From: Burkholderiales bacterium
Lineage (GTDB): Bacteria; Pseudomonadota; Gammaproteobacteria; Burkholderiales; SHXO01
Direction of reading: 5' to 3'
DNA: 64,000 nt
Assembly: GCA_020854105.1 (NCBI GenBank)
Contig: JADZGB010000001.1
Location: forward strand, 29,273 to 93,272
Under the pieces are notes generated by a model. It was not told the DNA's origin and did not search any database. It saw nothing but the letters and a program-made list of their open reading frames with translations. Position numbers and translations under genes: made by a program. Shown in pieces: positions 8,246 through 16,846 of the stretch. Within the stretch, counting starts at the first letter, position 1. Each line of letters starts with the position of its first letter.

Positions 8246-8691
8246 CCCGGCGCACCAGCGACCCGGCGCGCAATCGCGAGCTTGCCGCCATCCACATCGC
8301 CGCCCAGCAGCTGGGGATGGACACCAGCGATGCCCACCCCGAGAGCGCCTACCGCAGCATGCTCTGGAGCGTGGCACGCGTGCGCTCGGCCGGCGCGCTG
8401 GACTTTGCCGGCCGCCAGCGCGTGCTCGACCACCTGGTCGCGCGCGGCGCGAAGATCGCGCGCCGGCCTCGGCGCGTGCGCGTGGCAGTCGATCGCGTCG
8501 CGCTCGTGCGCAAGATCACGGCTTTTCTGCTCGAGGCCGGCCGCACTGACGAGTACGCGCACGGAATCGCCCGGCGCATGTTCCACGTGGACCGCTACGA
8601 GTGGTGCGACGAGAAGCAGCTCGGGAAGATCGTCGCGGCCCTCTACTACGACGCCAAGCGTCACGACCGCCCGGTGAGGAAGCCAGAATGA
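8242..8691 (+). CDS. gemA: GemA-like regulatory protein (Mu gp16 family)
   Basis: The 149-residue protein belongs to the DUF1018/gp16 family, which in Mu modulates expression of host genes. The family pattern is visible: an N-terminal helix (NRELAAIHIAAQQLGMD), the SAYRSMLW segment and a C-terminal helix with YEWCDEKQLGKIVAAL. It is followed directly by the Mor-type activator, as in Mu. Confidence 0.85.
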   Translation: MTRRTSDPARNRELAAIHIAAQQLGMDTSDAHPESAYRSMLWSVARVRSAGALDFAGRQRVLDHLVARGAKIARRPRRVRVAVDRVALVRKITAFLLEAGRTDEYAHGIARRMFHVDRYEWCDEKQLGKIVAALYYDAKRHDRPVRKPE

Positions 8692-9104
8692 GCCAGGAGG
8701 AGATGTTCAATCTCGACAGTGCCGAGCTCACGGGTCTGCTCGAGCACGCCGCCGTGACCGCGGACGCGCGCGCCTGGCCGAAGATGCTGACCGATCTCAT
8801 CGACCTGCTCACCGTGCACTTCAAGCGCCGCGGTTTCGCCCGGCCGGACGAAGAGGCTCGGCGCGTGGTGGCAGCGCTCGCGGTCTACTTCGGCGGACGC
8901 ATGATGTACCTGCCGCGCGGCGATCGCCTGCAGAAGGCGATGCGCGACGCCGAGATCTGGGCGGCCTACACCGGCGCCAACGTGCCGCAGCTCGCCCAGC
9001 ACTTTCGCATGTCGGTCCCCAGCGTGTATGCCATCATCGCCGAGCAGCGCGCGCTGCGCGCACGCGCCGCGCAGCCCTCGCTGTTCCCTGCGTCCGACCA
9101 GTAG
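8688..9104 (+). CDS. mor: Mor-type middle-operon transcription activator
   Basis: Mor activates the Mu middle promoter, leading to late gene expression. This 138-residue protein has an N-terminal dimerisation region and a C-terminal helix-turn-helix at about residues 95-125 (VPQLAQHFRMSVPSVYAIIA). Length and position at the end of the early block match Mor (129 residues). No separate C activator was found, so it may drive the late genes directly. Confidence 0.9.
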   Translation: MSQEEMFNLDSAELTGLLEHAAVTADARAWPKMLTDLIDLLTVHFKRRGFARPDEEARRVVAALAVYFGGRMMYLPRGDRLQKAMRDAEIWAAYTGANVPQLAQHFRMSVPSVYAIIAEQRALRARAAQPSLFPASDQ

Positions 9105-9208
9105 TAAGCCCGCTTTCTCCCGGACGGATCGCCCGCCCTCCAACAATCGAGCCCGAATTGAGCAGCCGCACCGCGGCTGCCATGCGCGCGCGAAGGGGGC
9201 GTCAGGCG

Positions 9209-9778
9209 ATGCAGTTCGATGGCAAGGTGCTCGACGTCCTGATCGATGCCGCGCTCAAGCACGTGCTGCCGGTCGACGTCGTGCTGCCGATCGCGTGGGT
9301 CGAATCGGCCGGCAATCCCTGGGCCTGGAACCCCGAGCCGCACTACCGCTACCTGTGGGACGTGAAGCGTGGACGCCCCTTCCGCGCACTCACGTCTGGG
9401 GAAGCCTGGAACGAACGCCCCCCGACTGACTTCAGCTGCCTGGCAGGCGACCCCGATCAGGAGTGGTGGGCGCAGCAGGCGAGCTTCGGCCTGCTGCAGG
9501 TCATGGGCGCCGTCGCCCGCGAGCGCGGCCTGCGCGCGCCCTACCTCACCACCTTGTGCGATCCGCGCATCGGCGCCGAGTACGGCTGCCGGCAGCTCGC
9601 GCACATGCGCGATCTGCACCTGAAGCGCTGGGGCTGGGACGGCGTGATCGCCGCCTACAACGCCGGCAGCCCACGTCGCGCCGAGGGCGGCGCCTTCGTC
9701 AATCAGGACTACGTCGAGAAGGTGCGCCGCGCGAAAACGGCGCACGCCAAGCTCACTCCACAGGAGATCCGTGCATGA
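9209..9778 (+). CDS. Endolysin: SLT-type lytic transglycosylase
   Basis: A 189-residue muramidase-like enzyme that would degrade peptidoglycan at lysis. The transglycosylase motif WVESAGNPWAW contains the catalytic Glu at about residue 31. ASFGLLQVMG and AAYNAGSP are the other conserved blocks. I chose ATG 9209 because GAAGGGGG stands about ten bases upstream. Upstream in-frame starts (ATG 9182, TTG 9158) lack a good ribosome site. It lacks a signal peptide, so export depends on the adjacent membrane protein. Confidence 0.88.
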   Translation: MQFDGKVLDVLIDAALKHVLPVDVVLPIAWVESAGNPWAWNPEPHYRYLWDVKRGRPFRALTSGEAWNERPPTDFSCLAGDPDQEWWAQQASFGLLQVMGAVARERGLRAPYLTTLCDPRIGAEYGCRQLAHMRDLHLKRWGWDGVIAAYNAGSPRRAEGGAFVNQDYVEKVRRAKTAHAKLTPQEIRA

Positions 9779-10401
9779 GAAGCGGGATTGTCACTACCGA
9801 GTTCTGGGTCACGTTGCTCACCGTGCTCGCATCGCTGTGGGGACTGGTCGAGGGGCTGCTGCCGCCCGAGACGGCTGCGCTGGTGAGCGGCATCGTCTCG
9901 GTGATCTACACCGCCGCGCGCGCCTGGGTGAAAGCCCAGCACGCCCTCGGCGAGCTGCCGCAGGTGCCTCCGCTACCCGAGGTTCCGCCAGGCCGCGGCA
10001 CCGAGCTGCGCGCGCACTGGGTGAGCTGCGCACTGGCGATCGCGCTGGCCAGCAGCCTGCTCGCAGGCTGCGGCGCGCTGCTCGTGCAGCGCGATACCTC
10101 CACGATGACCCAGCAGCAGGCCCTGCAGGCGCAGCTCTCCGACGCGATCGCCGCCGGCTACGTGGCGCTCACCCAGGCACGCCAGCTCAATCGGGAGCTG
10201 CTCGATGATCGGCTGATCGGCTCCGTCCGAGCCCAGGAGATCCGCGCGCATCTCGACAGCGCCCGCGCTGCCCTGGATGCCGCCGCCGGCGCGCTGGTCG
10301 CGTCTTCGCCTGACCCGCCCGAGGCGCAGCGCCAACTGGCGCTCTTCAACTACGCATTGAGCGCCGCCCGCGCGTTGCTCGCGCGCCAACGCACGGAGTA
10401 G
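9775..10401 (+). CDS. Lysis protein: holin-like N-terminus plus internal lipobox (spanin-like)
   Basis: The 208-residue ORF begins in an ATGA overlap with the endolysin. Residues 8-50 are hydrophobic and holin-like. A Pro-rich linker (60-75) follows. Residues 83-99 form a second hydrophobic segment ending in the lipobox LLAGC (Cys99), and the rest is a long helical region typical of a spanin. A GTG at 10021 (residue 83) could start a separate lipoprotein from the same frame. It may therefore be a holin/o-spanin fusion or two overlapping products. Confidence 0.75.
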   Translation: MRSGIVTTEFWVTLLTVLASLWGLVEGLLPPETAALVSGIVSVIYTAARAWVKAQHALGELPQVPPLPEVPPGRGTELRAHWVSCALAIALASSLLAGCGALLVQRDTSTMTQQQALQAQLSDAIAAGYVALTQARQLNRELLDDRLIGSVRAQEIRAHLDSARAALDAAAGALVASSPDPPEAQRQLALFNYALSAARALLARQRTE

Positions 10402-10407
10402 ACCCCG

Positions 10408-10614
10408 ATGGACCACGACAACACCGCGATCGCACTGGCGATCGCTCAGCACCTCATGAACGGCGCGGCCCGGGCGATCGACGTGGTCAACCGGGCACGC
10501 CTGGAGAATCGCGCGGTGTCGAAGACTGAACTGCTGAGCCTGGCGAGCGAGGACGACATCGAGCGCGCCACGGAGCAGGCGGCGATCGCGCAGGCGATCT
10601 CACAAGGGCGCTGA
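10408..10614 (+). CDS. Small phage protein, unknown function
   Basis: The 68-residue product is helical and acidic at its C-terminus, with no transmembrane segment. It lies between the lysis module and the TraR-like gene. No family is recognised. Confidence 0.65.
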   Translation: MDHDNTAIALAIAQHLMNGAARAIDVVNRARLENRAVSKTELLSLASEDDIERATEQAAIAQAISQGR

Positions 10615-10617
10615 GGG

Positions 10618-10839
10618 TTGGCGGACCTGGCCGACAAGGCGGAAGCGCTGGAGCAGCGCGTGCGAGACGAGGCGCTCGCGCGCTCGCGCGAGCAGCTGCC
10701 CCACGGTGCATCGCGCAGCAACTGCATGCACTGCGGCAATCCGATTCCGTCCGCGCGCCGGCACGCACTGCCCGGCGTGGAGCGCTGCGCGCCGTGCCAG
10801 CAGCTGCTCGAGCGTCAGGAGCGCAGGAGCAGCTGGTGA
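10618..10839 (+). CDS. TraR/DksA-type C4 zinc-finger protein
   Basis: TraR-family proteins bind the RNA polymerase secondary channel and change transcription. The 73-residue product has an N-terminal helix (ALEQRVRDEALARSREQLP) and the zinc finger CMHCGNPIP with RCAPCQ. It starts with TTG preceded by GAGGG. It is shorter than DksA but close to TraR (73). Because the host encodes its own DksA (40593-41015), a phage copy may redirect the polymerase during lytic growth. Confidence 0.85.
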   Translation: MADLADKAEALEQRVRDEALARSREQLPHGASRSNCMHCGNPIPSARRHALPGVERCAPCQQLLERQERRSSW

Positions 10840-11159
10840 ACTGGGATGCAGCGAAGGTCTTCTGGGATGCGTGCGAGTTCCTGATGCTCTGTGCAATTGG
10901 GCTCTACACCTACATGTCCAAGCGCTCTGCCATCACCGAGCAGAAGTTGCTCGACACCCGTCGCGAGATCGACGCGCACCTGCACGATCACGCCACGCGC
11001 CTGGCGCGCCTGGAGGAAGGCCCCACGCACGAGCACTTGTCCGACTTGCATTCCAAGATCAACGGCGTGGACCGCGTGCTCAACGAGCTGAAGGGCGCAT
11101 TCGACGCGGCCAACGGGACCTTGAAGCTCATCCTCGACCACCTGATGCAGCAGAAATGA
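10836..11159 (+). CDS. DUF2730 family protein (Mu gp25-like)
   Basis: A 107-residue protein using a GTG start in a GTGA overlap. It has one N-terminal membrane segment (about residues 8-24), then a coiled-coil region (EQKLLDTRREIDAHL) and a C-terminal helix. DUF2730 proteins lie before the terminase genes in Mu-like phages. Their function is unknown. Confidence 0.8.
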   Translation: MNWDAAKVFWDACEFLMLCAIGLYTYMSKRSAITEQKLLDTRREIDAHLHDHATRLARLEEGPTHEHLSDLHSKINGVDRVLNELKGAFDAANGTLKLILDHLMQQK

Positions 11160-11452
11160 CCAAGCCCTTCCACGAGACCATCCGCGAAGCCCGGCGCCTG
11201 GCGCTGCTGCAACTGCTCGCCCAGGCGCCGCGCTACGAGGCCGCGGCCGAGGTGCTCTATGCAGCGCTGCCCGCGCGCGGGCTCTCGGCCAGTGCCGATG
11301 CGGTCAACGGGGATCTGGCCTGGTTGACCGAGCAGGGCCTGGCGGAGACCAGCGAGATCGGCAGCGTGAGGCTCGCACGCATCACCCAGCGCGGCCTGGA
11401 TGTCGCCCACGGCGTGGTCAGCGCGCCGGGCGTGAAAGCGCCGCTACCCTGA
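11156..11452 (+). CDS. Winged-helix phage protein (VpaChn25_0724-like)
   Basis: The 98-residue product has a winged-helix layout: helices 1-30 (REARRLALLQLLAQAPRYEA), a recognition region around 40-65 and a wing ending in RLARITQRGLDVAHGVV. It matches the small protein found between DUF2730 and DUF3486 in Mu-like phages. It overlaps its upstream neighbour by four bases. Confidence 0.8.
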   Translation: MTKPFHETIREARRLALLQLLAQAPRYEAAAEVLYAALPARGLSASADAVNGDLAWLTEQGLAETSEIGSVRLARITQRGLDVAHGVVSAPGVKAPLP

Positions 11453-11455
11453 CTG

Positions 11456-12010
11456 ATGCCCGGCACCCGCAGCTCGATCAAGCGGCTGGACCCGCGCATT
11501 CGCGAGGCCGTCGATGCCGCCATCCGCGAGGACCGCGCAACGCTCGACGAGATCGTGCAGCTCATCGAGCAGCTCGGGCGCGAGCTGGGCACCGGTGACA
11601 CCGCCTCGCGCTCGGCCGTGCACCGCTATCGCCAGACGATGGAGGAGGGCATGGAGGTCTTCCGCGCCACGCAGGGCATGGCACACGTGTGGGCGCAGAA
11701 GCTCGAGGAGGATCCGGCGAGCGATGTCGCGCGCCTGGCCGCCCAGGTACTGGGCGCGGTCGCGCTGAACACCAGCAACGCCCTGGTGCGCACCGGCGAA
11801 GCCGTGCCGGCAGGCGAGGTCATGTTCCTCGCCAAGGCCCTCGACCACCTCTCGCGCGCGGAGAAGGTCAACGCCGAGCGCGAGCTCAAGGTGCGCGCGC
11901 AGGTGCTCGAGCAGGCTGCCAAGAGGGTCTCGAAGATCGCGCAGGATGGAGGCATGTCCGCCGAGCTGCGCGCCGAGATCCTCAACGGCATTCTGGGGGT
12001 GCAATCCTGA
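11456..12010 (+). CDS. Small terminase subunit-like protein (DUF3486, Mu gp27)
   Basis: The 184-residue protein has an N-terminal helix-turn-helix (SIKRLDPRIREAVDAAI onward) and a long helical body, as in DUF3486. In Mu-like phages this gene precedes the large terminase and is thought to recognise the packaging site. Its stop shares one base with the terminase ATG (TGATG). Confidence 0.88.
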   Translation: MPGTRSSIKRLDPRIREAVDAAIREDRATLDEIVQLIEQLGRELGTGDTASRSAVHRYRQTMEEGMEVFRATQGMAHVWAQKLEEDPASDVARLAAQVLGAVALNTSNALVRTGEAVPAGEVMFLAKALDHLSRAEKVNAERELKVRAQVLEQAAKRVSKIAQDGGMSAELRAEILNGILGVQS

Positions 12011-13596
12011 TGCGCACCGATCCGCTGCAGCTGGTCAAGCTACCCGTCGACGGCGACGGACCACCGCCGGCGCTGCTGCCCTATCAGCAGCGCTGGGTCG
12101 CGGACGATTCCCCCTTCAAGCTGCACGAGAAATCGCGCCGCATCGGCATGACCTGGGCGGAGGCGAGCGACGATGTGCTGATCGCGGCGAGCGCCAAGCG
12201 CGCCGGCGGGCAGAACGTGTACTACCTGGGCACCGACAAGGAGATGACCGAGGAGTACATCGAGGCGTGCGCGATGTGGGCGCGTGCTTTCAACCACGCG
12301 GCATCGGCGATCGAGACCGGCTTCTGGGAGGAGGACAAGGAGGATCGCCACATCCAGACCTTCAGCATCCGCTTTCCCGCGAGCGGTCACAAGATCTTGG
12401 CGATGGCGAGCGTGCCCTCGAAGCTGCGCGGCCGCCAGGGCGTGCTGGTCGGCGACGAAGCGGCCTTTCAGCGCGACTTGAAGGGGCTCATCAAGGCGGC
12501 GATGGCCTTCCTGTTGTGGGGCGGCAAGGTGCGTCTGCTCAGCACGCACGACGGGGTCGACAACGCTTTCAACGAGCTCATCCAGGACGTGCGCGCCGGA
12601 AAGCGCAAGGGGGTGGTCCACCGCACCACGTTCCAGGAGGCCGTCGAGCAGGGCCTGTATCAGCGCGTGTGCATGCGTCGCGGCATCCCCTGGACGCAGG
12701 CCGGGCAGGACGCGTGGGTAGCGGACGCCTACAGCTTCTACGCCGAGGACGCGGCCGAGGAGCTGGACGTGGTGCCCTCGCAGAGCGGCGGCGCATTCCT
12801 GCCGATGTCGCTGATCGAGGCGCGCATGTCGCCCGACACGCCGATCGTGCGCGGCAAGTGGACGCACGAGTTCGCGCTGCTGCCCAAGGCTCAGCGCGAG
12901 GCCGAGGTGCTCGCCTGGTGTGAGGAGCAGCTGCTCCCGCACCTCGAAAAGCTCGATGAGCGCGACGCGCACGGCGTCGGCGAGGACTTCGGGCGTGTTG
13001 CGGACCTGTCAGTTCTCTGCGTCGCGGCCGAGACGCGCGATCTGGTGCGTCGCTGCCGGCTGTGGGTCGAGCTGAGCAATTGCCCGTTCGAGCAGCAGCG
13101 CCAGATCTACTTCTACCTCTGCGATCGCCTGCCGCGCTTTCGCAGCGGCGTGCTGGATGCCACCGGCAATGGTGCGTACCTGGCCGAGGTCGCCATGCAG
13201 CGCTATGGCATCGGCCGCATCGAGCCGCTGCATCTCAGCGAGCCCTTCTATACGGAGCAGATGCCGCGCTTCAAGGCCGCGCTGCAGGACGGCACGTTCG
13301 ACGATCTGCCGCGCGATCGCGAGGTGCGCGACGATCTGCGGGCGCTGCGCGTGATCAAGGGCGTGCCAAAGCTCCCCAGCGCGCCCACGCAGGTCGCTGA
13401 CGGGCCGAAGCTGCGCCGGCACGGCGACGGCGCGATCGCCGCCTTCCTCGCCGACTACGCTATGCGCCGCGAGGTCGCGCCGATCGAGTGGACCGCGGTG
13501 CCTGCGAAGGTGAGCCGCTGGGACCAGGTCGAGCGCGACCATGACCGGCCCGCGCACGACGACGACATCGCGCTGCAGCCCGCAGGAGCCTGGTGA
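12010..13596 (+). CDS. Large terminase subunit (Mu gp28-like)
   Basis: The 528-residue ATPase/nuclease packages DNA by headful cutting. The adenine/Walker A-like region is KSRRIGMTWAEA (about residues 40-51) and the Walker B-like motif is VLVGDEAAF (about 149-157). The C-terminal nuclease shows acidic residues in GEDFGRVADLSVL and GVLDATGNG. Length fits the Mu-like family. It stands between DUF3486 and the DUF935 portal. Confidence 0.93.
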   Translation: MRTDPLQLVKLPVDGDGPPPALLPYQQRWVADDSPFKLHEKSRRIGMTWAEASDDVLIAASAKRAGGQNVYYLGTDKEMTEEYIEACAMWARAFNHAASAIETGFWEEDKEDRHIQTFSIRFPASGHKILAMASVPSKLRGRQGVLVGDEAAFQRDLKGLIKAAMAFLLWGGKVRLLSTHDGVDNAFNELIQDVRAGKRKGVVHRTTFQEAVEQGLYQRVCMRRGIPWTQAGQDAWVADAYSFYAEDAAEELDVVPSQSGGAFLPMSLIEARMSPDTPIVRGKWTHEFALLPKAQREAEVLAWCEEQLLPHLEKLDERDAHGVGEDFGRVADLSVLCVAAETRDLVRRCRLWVELSNCPFEQQRQIYFYLCDRLPRFRSGVLDATGNGAYLAEVAMQRYGIGRIEPLHLSEPFYTEQMPRFKAALQDGTFDDLPRDREVRDDLRALRVIKGVPKLPSAPTQVADGPKLRRHGDGAIAAFLADYAMRREVAPIEWTAVPAKVSRWDQVERDHDRPAHDDDIALQPAGAW

Positions 13597-15260
13597 TGGC
13601 CATCCTCGACCAGTTCGGCCGACCGATCGACACGGGCATCCTGCGCGAGCCGCAGAGCGCGCGGGTGGCCTCCCTGCACCAGATGTTCGCGGGGCATCCC
13701 TCGCGCGGGCTCACGCCGCAGAAGCTCGCCCGCATCCTCGACGATGCCGAGGGCGGCAGCATCATCGACCAGGCCGACCTGGGCGAGGACATGGAGGAGA
13801 AGGACGCGCACATCCTCGCTGAGCTCTCCAAGCGCAAGCGCGCGCTGCTCACGCTCGACTGGGACGTGATCGCCCCCGAGGGGGCGGACGCGAGTGCGGG
13901 CAGGCTCGCCGACCACGCCAAGGAGATGTTGGCGGCCATCCCCGACATCGAGGACGTGATGCTCGATGCGCTCGATGCCATAGGCAAGGGCTTTGCGTGC
14001 CTGGAGATCGACTGGCACCGCCCGGGGCGTGAGTGGGTGCCGCGCCAGATCCACTGGCGGCCGCAGAATTGGTTCCAGCTCGACATCCTCACGCGCCGCG
14101 AGATCCGGCTGCGCGACAACAGCGGCGACGGCGCCCCGCTCACGCCGTTCGGCTGGGTGTTTCACGTGCATAAGGCCAAGTCGGGCTACGTGGGGCGTGG
14201 CGGGCTGCATCGGGTGTTGTGCTGGCCGTACTTGTTCAAGAACTACGCGGTGCGCGATCTCGCCGAGTTCCTCGAGATCTACGGCCTGCCGATGCGCCTG
14301 GGCACCTATCCGCCCGGGGCCTCCGACCGCGAGAAAGCCACCTTGCTGCAGGCGGTGACCAGCATCGGCCACGGTGCGGCCGGCATCGTGCCCGAGGGCA
14401 TGCGCATCGAGTTCCAGGAAGCGGCCAAGGGCACTCACGATCCGTTCCAGGCCATGATGGACTGGTGCGAGCGCTCTCAGAGCAAGGCGATCCTGGGGCA
14501 GACGCTCTCGGCCGAGGCCAAGGCGACCGGCCTGGGCTCGGGCCTGGCCAACGTGCACAACGAGGTGCGCCGCGACATCCTCGAGGGCGATGCGCGGCAG
14601 CTTGCCGCCACGCTCACGCGCGACCTGGTCTATCCGCTGCTGGTGCTCAACAGCGCGCAGGCCGATCTCGCGCGCCTGGTGCGCCTGGAGTTCGACACGC
14701 GTGAGCCGGAGGATCTTGCGCTCTACGCCGATGCGCTGCCGAAGCTGGTGGACGCTGGGCTCAAGATCCCGGCCAACTGGGCGCGCGAGCGGCTGCAGAT
14801 CCCCGAGCCGCAGGATGGTGAGGAGGTGCTCGAGCGGCGCGCTGCGCAGAATACCGTCGCGCCTGAGACCGGGGTAGATCGCGGAGGGGGTATGCCTGAC
14901 CCGGCAGGCAACGGCCCCCGGTCGCCCGAACCTGGTACGCCGCTGCGCTACCGCGCGCTTTCCGCTCGCGCGGCGCGCGCCGCGCTGGCCGCGATCGCGC
15001 GCGACGACGGTCCCGACCTGGTCGACGAGCTCGCCGCCGCGGCGCTCGAGGACTGGCAGCCCACGATGGAGCCGATGGTCGAGCGCATCCGCCAGGCGCT
15101 GCGCGACTCGGCCGCCGCCGGCGAGGGCGTCGAGCAGTTCCAGCAGCGCCTGGCGCAGGCGCTGCCCGAGCTCGACGTGGCGCAGTTCGCCGAGCTGCTT
15201 GCGCGCGCGGCCTTCCTCTCGCGCCTGCTCGGTGAGGCGGACGTCGAGCTCGACCGCTGA
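13596..15260 (+). CDS. Portal protein (DUF935, Mu gp29-like)
   Basis: The 554-residue protein forms the portal vertex through which DNA is pumped. The family core is evident (GFACLEIDW, HWRPQNWFQLD, YAVRDLAEFLEIYGLPMRLG, KAILGQTLSAEA). The C-terminal 150 residues are Ala-rich helices. I use ATG 13596, which shares one base with the terminase stop. A GTG directly before it is equally possible. Confidence 0.95.
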   Translation: MAILDQFGRPIDTGILREPQSARVASLHQMFAGHPSRGLTPQKLARILDDAEGGSIIDQADLGEDMEEKDAHILAELSKRKRALLTLDWDVIAPEGADASAGRLADHAKEMLAAIPDIEDVMLDALDAIGKGFACLEIDWHRPGREWVPRQIHWRPQNWFQLDILTRREIRLRDNSGDGAPLTPFGWVFHVHKAKSGYVGRGGLHRVLCWPYLFKNYAVRDLAEFLEIYGLPMRLGTYPPGASDREKATLLQAVTSIGHGAAGIVPEGMRIEFQEAAKGTHDPFQAMMDWCERSQSKAILGQTLSAEAKATGLGSGLANVHNEVRRDILEGDARQLAATLTRDLVYPLLVLNSAQADLARLVRLEFDTREPEDLALYADALPKLVDAGLKIPANWARERLQIPEPQDGEEVLERRAAQNTVAPETGVDRGGGMPDPAGNGPRSPEPGTPLRYRALSARAARAALAAIARDDGPDLVDELAAAALEDWQPTMEPMVERIRQALRDSAAAGEGVEQFQQRLAQALPELDVAQFAELLARAAFLSRLLGEADVELDR

Positions 15261-15266
15261 GCGGCC

Positions 15267-16844
15267 GTGCCCACGCAGCTACCGAGTCACGTCCGCCTCC
15301 AGCTGCTGCCCCCGGCCGACTCGGTCGCGGTGCTGCAGCGCCGGCAGCTGCTGCAGCCTGCGTTCTCCTGGCAGGACGTGTGGCAGGAGGAGCATGCGCG
15401 CGCCTTCACCGTCGCGAAGATGATGCGCACCGACTTGCTCGCCACCGTCTACGGCGAGGTCCAGCGCGCGCTCAGCGAGGGCAGGAGCTTCGCCGAGTTC
15501 GAGGCGGCGCTGACGCCTACGCTGCAGCGGGAGGGCTGGTGGGGCCGCAAGGAGATGCGCGATCCGCTCACCGGCGAGCGGCGCGAGGTGCAGCTGGGCT
15601 CGCCGCAGCGGCTGCGCCTGATCTACGACGTGAACCTGCGCCAGTCCTACGCCGCCGGGCGCTGGGCACGCATCGAGCGCCAGCGCCGCGTCAATCCGCT
15701 GATCGTCTACCGCACGATGCGCGATGGGCGCGTGCGCCCGCTGCATCGGGCCTGGGACGCGGTCGCGCTGCCGATCGATCACCCCTGGTGGAACACGCAC
15801 TTCCCGCCCAACGGATGGCGCTGCCGCTGCACCGCGTATGGGATCGATGAAGCCGGCTTGAAGCGCCTCGAGGCGGCCGGTGAAACCATCCGCCGCCGGG
15901 CGCCGAAGACGCAACTCAAGAGCTCCACGAATCGGCGCACCGGCCAGGTCGTGCAAGTGCCCGATGGCATCGACCCGGGGTTCGGATACAACCCGGGAAA
16001 GGTCTCGCTCGCGAGCACCACAGTCCAGCAGCTCACCGCCAAGGTCCAGCAGCTGCAGGTCGCTGCGCCCGCCATCGGTCGGGCGGCACAGGCCGCCGGC
16101 CCGGCGCTGACCACGCACCAGGACTACGCCGCCGCCGGCCGGGTGATCGCCGAGCAGCATTGGACCGCGCTTGGCGGCGTCGATCTTCAGAAGGCGCGAG
16201 TCTGGCGCGACGCGGTCCTGGCGCAGCTCAAGGCCGAACGGTCGTTCGGCACACCGGCCCAGCTCGCGAGCAGCGGCGCCGGTTCTCAGATCGTGCGCGA
16301 TGCATCGCGCCTCTATCCCGATGCGTGGACGGCCGTGGCGGACGCCGCCGGCGCACTGCATGTGCGCGGATCATCCAACAGCCGCGGCTGGGCCTGGACA
16401 GTGACGGCCCAGCACGATGGCCGCCCCGTGCGGCTGAAGAGCTTCGGGACCGTGCAGGCGCGCCTGGGCGAGGGCTACATCGAGGTGTGCACCGGCGATC
16501 TGGGCAACGCCGTGCACGAGTACGCTCACCGATTGCAGGCCACCTTGCCGTCCCTGGATGCCCTGTTCCAACAACTCCACCGCGATCGCACGGTCAATGA
16601 TCCGCTCGAGAGCCTGCGCGCTCTCACCGGACTGGCCTATCATCCCCGCGAGCACACCCGCAAGGATCACTACGCCAATCCCTACCAGGGCAGGGAATAC
16701 GGTCAGGGCAATGCCCTGGAAGTGATGACGATGGCCTTCGAGTATTTCCTGACCGATAACGATCGCAAGCTGCGCAATCTCCTGGAGGATGATTCGGACA
16801 TGGCCAACCTGGTGATCGGGCTGCTGCGCCACTGGAAACCTTGA
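15267..16844 (+). CDS. MuF-type minor head protein fused to a HEXXH zincin-like domain
   Basis: The N-terminal half (about residues 1-260) is the Mu F / SPP1 gp7 head-morphogenesis domain, with the diagnostic HPWWNTHFPPNGWRCRC block near residues 170-187. The C-terminal half (about 270-525) is an extra domain with VHEYAH (H417, E418, H421) and a downstream EVMTMAFEYF (E485, E492) that could supply the third zinc ligand. MuF proteins carrying variable C-terminal enzymes are a known polymorphic-toxin architecture. Whether this one is a toxin or a virion protease is not known. It starts with GTG 15267, six bases after the portal stop. Confidence 0.88.
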   Translation: MPTQLPSHVRLQLLPPADSVAVLQRRQLLQPAFSWQDVWQEEHARAFTVAKMMRTDLLATVYGEVQRALSEGRSFAEFEAALTPTLQREGWWGRKEMRDPLTGERREVQLGSPQRLRLIYDVNLRQSYAAGRWARIERQRRVNPLIVYRTMRDGRVRPLHRAWDAVALPIDHPWWNTHFPPNGWRCRCTAYGIDEAGLKRLEAAGETIRRRAPKTQLKSSTNRRTGQVVQVPDGIDPGFGYNPGKVSLASTTVQQLTAKVQQLQVAAPAIGRAAQAAGPALTTHQDYAAAGRVIAEQHWTALGGVDLQKARVWRDAVLAQLKAERSFGTPAQLASSGAGSQIVRDASRLYPDAWTAVADAAGALHVRGSSNSRGWAWTVTAQHDGRPVRLKSFGTVQARLGEGYIEVCTGDLGNAVHEYAHRLQATLPSLDALFQQLHRDRTVNDPLESLRALTGLAYHPREHTRKDHYANPYQGREYGQGNALEVMTMAFEYFLTDNDRKLRNLLEDDSDMANLVIGLLRHWKP

Positions 16845-16846
16845 CG

